Part shown: positions 23,914-27,183 of the stretch, piece after piece
Layout: every line of letters begins with the position of its first letter
How positions within the stretch are numbered: position 1 is the first letter of the stretch
Assembly (NCBI GenBank): GCA_020024465.1
Contig: JAHHTT010000033.1
Span: forward strand, 1 to 27,183
Source: Odoribacter sp.
GTDB lineage: Bacteria > Bacteroidota > Bacteroidia > Bacteroidales > Marinifilaceae
Direction: 5' to 3'
DNA: 27,183 nt
Program-made: the position numbers and the translations under genes
Notes under the pieces: model-generated
What the model saw: the letters and a program-made list of their open reading frames with translations, nothing else
Databases searched by the model: none
What the model was told of the DNA's origin: nothing

Positions 23914-24030
23914 ATGAAGGTAAGAGCGTCAATCAAGAAGCGTAATGACGATTGCAAGATTGTAAGAAGAAAAGGCGTTTTGTACGTCATTAACAAAAAG
24001 AACCCTAAGTTTAAAATGCGTCAGGGGTAA
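23914..24030 (+). CDS. rpmJ: 50S ribosomal protein L36 (zinc-independent form)
   Basis: A 38-residue protein, complete from ATG 23914 to TAA 24030. It reads MKVRASIKKRNDDCKIVRRK, then GVLYVINKKNPKFKMRQG, which is L36 in full. Of the zinc ligands of the E. coli form (Cys11, Cys14, Cys27, His33), only Cys14 remains; the others are Asn11, Asn27 and Phe33. It is therefore the C- form that cannot bind zinc, and likely works without it. It stands between infA and rpsM, its canonical place. Confidence 0.97.
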   Translation: MKVRASIKKRNDDCKIVRRKGVLYVINKKNPKFKMRQG

Positions 24031-24059
24031 TCATTAATCTAGTTAAATTAAAAAGATTT

Positions 24060-24437
24060 ATGGCAAGAATCGTAGGTGTAGATTTACCCTCAAATAAAAG
24101 AGGAGAAATAGCCTTGACCTATATCTATGGTATAGGTAGAAGTAGTGCACGTGCTATCCTTAGTGAAGCCGGCATCGATTATGACCTTAAGGTAAAAGAT
24201 TGGAACGACGACCAGCTCGGGGCTGTACGTAAAATTATCGGATCAGAGTACAAAGTCGAAGGAGAGTTGAGATCAACAGTTCAGATGAACATTAAACGTT
24301 TGATGGATATTGGTTGTTACCGTGGTATTCGTCACCGTTTGGGGCTGCCTGTGAGAGGACAGAGTACAAAGAACAATGCCCGCACACGTAAGGGTAAGAA
24401 GAAAACTGTTGCTAACAAGAAAAAAGCAACTAAATAA
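24060..24437 (+). CDS. rpsM: 30S ribosomal protein S13
   Basis: A 125-residue S13, forming intersubunit bridges and touching P-site tRNA. Motifs: ARIVGVDLPSNKRGEIALTY, IYGIGRSSARAILSEAGIDY and GCYRGIRHRLGLPVRGQSTK, followed by the tail NNARTRKGKKKTVANKKKAT. It starts the alpha-type part of the cluster, 29 nt after rpmJ. Confidence 0.99.
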   Translation: MARIVGVDLPSNKRGEIALTYIYGIGRSSARAILSEAGIDYDLKVKDWNDDQLGAVRKIIGSEYKVEGELRSTVQMNIKRLMDIGCYRGIRHRLGLPVRGQSTKNNARTRKGKKKTVANKKKATK

Positions 24438-24449
24438 TTGAGTTGAATT

Positions 24450-24842
24450 ATGGCAAAGAAGTCTACATCAAGTAACAAGAAGCGGCTGGTTAAAGTAGAA
24501 GCCGTGGGACAAGCACACGTTCATTCCTCATTTAACAACATCATTATCTCTTTGACCAACTCAACCGGTCAGGTTATTTCTTGGTCATCCGCCGGAAAAA
24601 TGGGTTTCAGAGGATCTAAAAAGAACACCCCGTATGCAGCACAAATGGCTGCTGCCGATTGTTCTAAAGTTGCATTCGATTTAGGAATGCGTAAAGCAAA
24701 AGTATATGTTTCAGGTCCGGGTAACGGTCGTGAATCTGCAATTCGCGCTATTCATGCAAGCGGTATTGAAGTTGCAGAAATTATTGATGTTACTCCGCTA
24801 CCACACAATGGTTGTCGTCCCCCGAAACGTAGAAGAGTATAA
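24450..24842 (+). CDS. rpsK: 30S ribosomal protein S11
   Basis: A 130-residue S11 on the 30S platform. Seen: AHVHSSFNNIIISLTNSTGQ, VISWSSAGKMGFRGSKKNTP, YAAQMAAADCSKVAFDLGMR and VTPLPHNGCRPPKRRRV. The isoaspartate-prone Asn of the PHNGCRPP loop, known from E. coli S11, is kept. It is followed by an 80-nt spacer with A/T-rich repeats. Confidence 0.99.
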   Translation: MAKKSTSSNKKRLVKVEAVGQAHVHSSFNNIIISLTNSTGQVISWSSAGKMGFRGSKKNTPYAAQMAAADCSKVAFDLGMRKAKVYVSGPGNGRESAIRAIHASGIEVAEIIDVTPLPHNGCRPPKRRRV

Positions 24843-24892
24843 ATGAATAACGTGAAATTGAATTTTATATTTTGATTAGCTGTCGGCTTTTT

Positions 24893-24922
24893 GAAATTTA
24901 AAATCTAAAATCTAAAATTAAA
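24893..24922. repeat. TCTAAAA tandem repeat in the rpsK-rpsD spacer
   Basis: AAATTTAAAATCTAAAATCT and what follows is built of an A/T-rich 7-nt unit. It includes the exact 16-mer TCTAAAATCTAAAATT (24904-24919), also found before rplX, and ends at the rpsD start. Confidence 0.75.
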
Positions 24923-25531
24923 ATGGCTAGATATACAGGACCTAAGTCTAAGATAGCAAGAAAGTTCGGTGAGCCGATTTATGGACCGGATAAAGCACTG
25001 GAGCGGAGAAATTATCCGTCAGGACAGCATGGTTTGGCTCGTCGTCGTAGAAAAATATCTGAATATGGTATTCAGTTGAAGGAAAAGCAAAAAGCAAAAT
25101 ATACTTATGGTTTATTGGAAAAGCAATTCCGTATTTTGTTTGAAAAAGCAGAGCGTGCAGGTGGTGTAACAGGTGAAGTTCTTTTGCAGTTGTTGGAATG
25201 TCGTTTAGATAACGTTGTTTATCGTTTAGGAATTGCGCCTACTCGTGCAGCAGCTCGTCAGTTGGTTTCTCACCGTCACATAACTTTGAACGGCGGTGTA
25301 TGTAATATCCCCTCAGCAGCTGTTAAGGCAGGAGATATTGTTGCTGTTCGTGAAAAGTCCAAAGCTCTTGAAGTAATTGAAGAAAGTTTGCGAAGCAACC
25401 GTGTAACAAAGTATTCTTGGCTGGAATGGGATGTTGCTTCTATGAGTGGAAAACTTTTGAATATTCCTGAAAGAACAGACATTCCTGAGAATATCAAAGA
25501 GCAGTTAATCGTAGAATTGTATTCTAAGTAA
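24923..25531 (+). CDS. rpsD: 30S ribosomal protein S4
   Basis: A 202-residue S4, primary 16S binder and, in E. coli, autoregulator of the alpha operon. It contains ARYTGPKSKIARKFGEPIYG, the LERRNYPSGQHGLARRRRK segment, and the S4 RNA-binding domain LDNVVYRLGIAPTRAAARQL followed by VSHRHITLNGG. No zinc-binding Cys cluster is present at the N-terminus, so this is the zinc-free type. Start ATG 24923 follows the A/T-rich repeat. Confidence 0.99.
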   Translation: MARYTGPKSKIARKFGEPIYGPDKALERRNYPSGQHGLARRRRKISEYGIQLKEKQKAKYTYGLLEKQFRILFEKAERAGGVTGEVLLQLLECRLDNVVYRLGIAPTRAAARQLVSHRHITLNGGVCNIPSAAVKAGDIVAVREKSKALEVIEESLRSNRVTKYSWLEWDVASMSGKLLNIPERTDIPENIKEQLIVELYSK

Positions 25532-25547
25532 AATAATTTAAATATTT

Positions 25548-26540
25548 ATGGCAATATTAGCTTTCCAGAAACCGGACAAAGTAATCATGCTCGAATCTAC
25601 AGACAAATTCGGTAAATTCGAATTTCGCCCGTTAGAGCCAGGTTACGGAATCACTATTGGTAACCCGTTGCGAAGAATCCTTTTGTCTTCATTGGAAGGC
25701 TTCGCGATTACCGGCATTAAAATACATGGTGTAGAACATGAGTTCGCAACCATTCCTGGAGTTATCGAAGATGTTACCGAAATTATCTTAAATCTGAAAC
25801 AGGTTCGATTTAAGAGAAAAGTAGAGGAGGTAGAGGATGAGAAAGTGACGATTTTGATTGACGGACAGGAAGTTTTTAAAGCAGGGGAAATGAATAAATT
25901 TCTTTCTGGATTTGAAGTTTTGAATACAGAGTTAGAGATTTGTCATATGGATCCTAGTGTAAATTTCCAAATGGAAATTACAATTCAGAAAGGACGCGGT
26001 TATGTGCCTAGTATCGAGAATATGCCGGCTGATGCTGAAGCGGGATTTATCCCTATTGATGCCATTTATACTCCTATACGGAATGTAAAATATGAAATAG
26101 AGAACTATCGTGTAGAAGGTAAAACAGACTATGAAAAGTTATTGTTTGAAATCGAAACAGATGGTTCTATTGCACCTACCGATGCATTGAAGGAAGCTGC
26201 AAAAATCTTAATTCATCATTTTATGTTGTTCTCTGATGAGAAAATTTCTTTGGAATCTGAGGATAAATATGGTAATGAGGAATTTGATGAAGAAGTGTTA
26301 CATATGCGTCAGTTATTGAAAACTAAGCTTGTAGATATGGATTTGTCTGTTCGTGCATTGAATTGTTTGAAAGCGGCAGAGGTAGAAACGTTGGGAGAGT
26401 TGTGTCGATTCAATAAAAATGATTTGCTTAAATTCCGCAACTTTGGTAAGAAATCTCTTACAGAGTTGGAGGCTTTGTTGGAAAATAATAACCTTGAGTT
26501 CGGTATGGATGTTGCAAAGTATAAATTAGATAAGGAATAA
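25548..26540 (+). CDS. rpoA: DNA-directed RNA polymerase subunit alpha
   Basis: A 330-residue alpha subunit. The N-terminal domain carries GYGITIGNPLRRILLSSLEG and HEFATIPGVIEDVTEIILNL, the dimerisation and assembly motifs. After a linker rich in acidic residues (about 237-250), the C-terminal domain shows LSVRALNCLKAAEVETLGEL and FRNFGKKSLTELEALLE, the DNA and activator-binding alpha-CTD. It is part of the same cluster as the ribosomal genes, as in most bacteria. Confidence 0.99.
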   Translation: MAILAFQKPDKVIMLESTDKFGKFEFRPLEPGYGITIGNPLRRILLSSLEGFAITGIKIHGVEHEFATIPGVIEDVTEIILNLKQVRFKRKVEEVEDEKVTILIDGQEVFKAGEMNKFLSGFEVLNTELEICHMDPSVNFQMEITIQKGRGYVPSIENMPADAEAGFIPIDAIYTPIRNVKYEIENYRVEGKTDYEKLLFEIETDGSIAPTDALKEAAKILIHHFMLFSDEKISLESEDKYGNEEFDEEVLHMRQLLKTKLVDMDLSVRALNCLKAAEVETLGELCRFNKNDLLKFRNFGKKSLTELEALLENNNLEFGMDVAKYKLDKE

Positions 26541-26544
26541 CATC

Positions 26545-27012
26545 ATGAACCATAAGAAGAAATTTAATCATTTGAGCCGCACCAGCGCACATAGAAAAGC
26601 GTTGTTGTCTAATATGGCAGCTTCTTTGATTCTGCATAAAAGAATCAATACGACAGTGGCTAAGGCTAAAGCACTCAAGATGTATGTTGAGCCGTTGATT
26701 ACAAAAAGTAAGAATGACAATACTCATTCTCGTCGTGTTGTATTTAGCTATTTAGGACAGAAAGAAGCTGTTACTGAGCTATTTGGTGAAGTGGCACCGA
26801 AAATTGTAAATCGTCTTGGCGGTTATACTCGTATTTTACGTACAGGTAATCGTCTTGGGGATAATGCTGAAACATGTATTATTGAGTTGGTCGATTTTAA
26901 TACAACTTATACAGAAGTTAAGCAGGAAACGAAGAAATCGACTACTCGTCGTCGTCGTTCTTCTAAAAAAGCTGTTGAAGAAACTGTAGAAGAAATTTCA
27001 AAGGCTGAATAA
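26545..27012 (+). CDS. rplQ: 50S ribosomal protein L17
   Basis: A 155-residue L17. The core is recognisable by NHKKKFNHLSRTSAHRKALL, SNMAASLILHKRINTTVAKA, GGYTRILRTGNRLGDNAETC and IIELVDFN. The protein is longer than the E. coli form (127) through a basic and then acidic tail, STTRRRRSSKKAVEE and following residues; such extensions are common in Bacteroidota. It begins 4 nt after rpoA and is the last gene of the cluster. Confidence 0.98.
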   Translation: MNHKKKFNHLSRTSAHRKALLSNMAASLILHKRINTTVAKAKALKMYVEPLITKSKNDNTHSRRVVFSYLGQKEAVTELFGEVAPKIVNRLGGYTRILRTGNRLGDNAETCIIELVDFNTTYTEVKQETKKSTTRRRRSSKKAVEETVEEISKAE

Positions 27013-27035
27013 TAAGTTAGCCCTATAGGGTGTGT

Positions 27036-27058
27036 CAAAATGTATAAAGTATGTTTTG
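27036..27058. repeat. 23-nt quasi-palindrome shared with 7893-7915
   Basis: CAAAATGTATAAAGTATG plus TTTTG matches the segment at 7893-7915 in 19 of 23 positions without gaps, and both are preceded by TGT. Both begin with CAAAA and end with TTTTG and lie just behind the last gene of a transcription unit. Confidence 0.5.
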
Positions 27059-27074
27059 ATGCATTTCCTTTTTA

Positions 27075-27118
27075 CATAACGAAGGTTCGTACTTTCACAA
27101 GTACGAACCTTCGTTATG
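27075..27118 (+). terminator. Perfect 20-bp hairpin after rplQ
   Basis: CATAACGAAGGTTCGTACTT (27075-27094) and its exact reverse complement (27099-27118) are separated by TCAC. It is a very stable hairpin and should stop or trim the long ribosomal transcript. However, the T-run (CCTTTTTA) lies before, not after, the stem, so classical intrinsic termination on the + strand is uncertain. Confidence 0.65.
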
Positions 27119-27140
27119 CTCTAAAATTGTTGTAACTTTG
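27110..27140 (+). promoter_or_regulatory. Candidate promoter for the gene beyond the window
   Basis: TAACTTTG (27133-27140) matches TAnnTTTG. TTCG (27110-27113), one mismatch from TTTG, lies 19 nt upstream and falls in the right arm of the 20-bp hairpin. Transcription would start near 27145 and run out of the window. Confidence 0.5.
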
Positions 27141-27183
27141 CGTTTGCAATAATAACAAGCCTCAATTGCATAGGATGGATTAG

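Noticed and set aside
27021..27030. CCCTATAGGG palindrome after rplQ
   Set aside because: Only 10 nt; as RNA it would give a 3-bp stem. It may be chance or a site edge, with no further support.
1..27183. CRISPR array, tRNA, rRNA or complete insertion sequence
   Set aside because: No regularly spaced repeats, no cloverleaf-like gene and no transposase frame were seen on either strand.

Overview
The window comes from a Bacteroidota chromosome, most likely order Bacteroidales. It has a SusC/SusD outer-membrane pair, lipoproteins with N-terminal Cys signals, promoters of the Bacteroides type (TTTG, about 20 nt, TAnnTTTG), few Shine-Dalgarno sequences, and a str-S10-spc-alpha ribosomal supercluster without tuf. 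The genus is not fixed; the divergent L17 and the SusCD-thioredoxin cluster would fit a family such as Odoribacteraceae, but that is a guess.

Region 1 (1-7857) is an accessory outer-membrane uptake locus read left to right with tight spacing: a 5'-truncated SusC-type TonB-dependent transporter, a SusD-type lipoprotein, a lipoprotein resembling the Bacteroidota zinc-metallopeptidase-like family but without an HExxH motif, a FISUMP-domain lipoprotein, and three consecutive TlpA/thioredoxin-fold exported proteins. Only the last of the three keeps a CxxC (CGPC); the other two have NPMP and GYPA at that place. No glycan-degrading enzyme is visible, so this does not look like a standard polysaccharide locus. 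It is the most unusual part of the window.

Region 2 (7858-8564) is a 707-bp boundary with a decayed coding fragment, a strong intrinsic terminator, about 280 bp without any recognisable gene, a palindrome, and the promoter for the ribosomal cluster.

Region 3 (8565-27012) is the housekeeping cluster, all on the + strand: rpsL-rpsG-fusA-rpsJ-rplC-rplD-rplW-rplB-rpsS-rplV-rpsC-rplP-rpmC-rpsQ-rplN-rplX-rplE-rpsN-rpsH-rplF-rplR-rpsE-rpmD-rplO-secY-map-infA-rpmJ-rpsM-rpsK-rpsD-rpoA-rplQ. Gene order is classical and all genes look intact. Interest lies in the spacers: hairpins after fusA, rpsJ, rplX, rplO and secY, candidate internal promoters before rplE and map, and a shared 16-nt A/T-rich repeat before rplX and rpsD.

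Region 4 (27013-27183) closes the cluster with a 20-bp perfect hairpin and a promoter-like element pointing out of the window.
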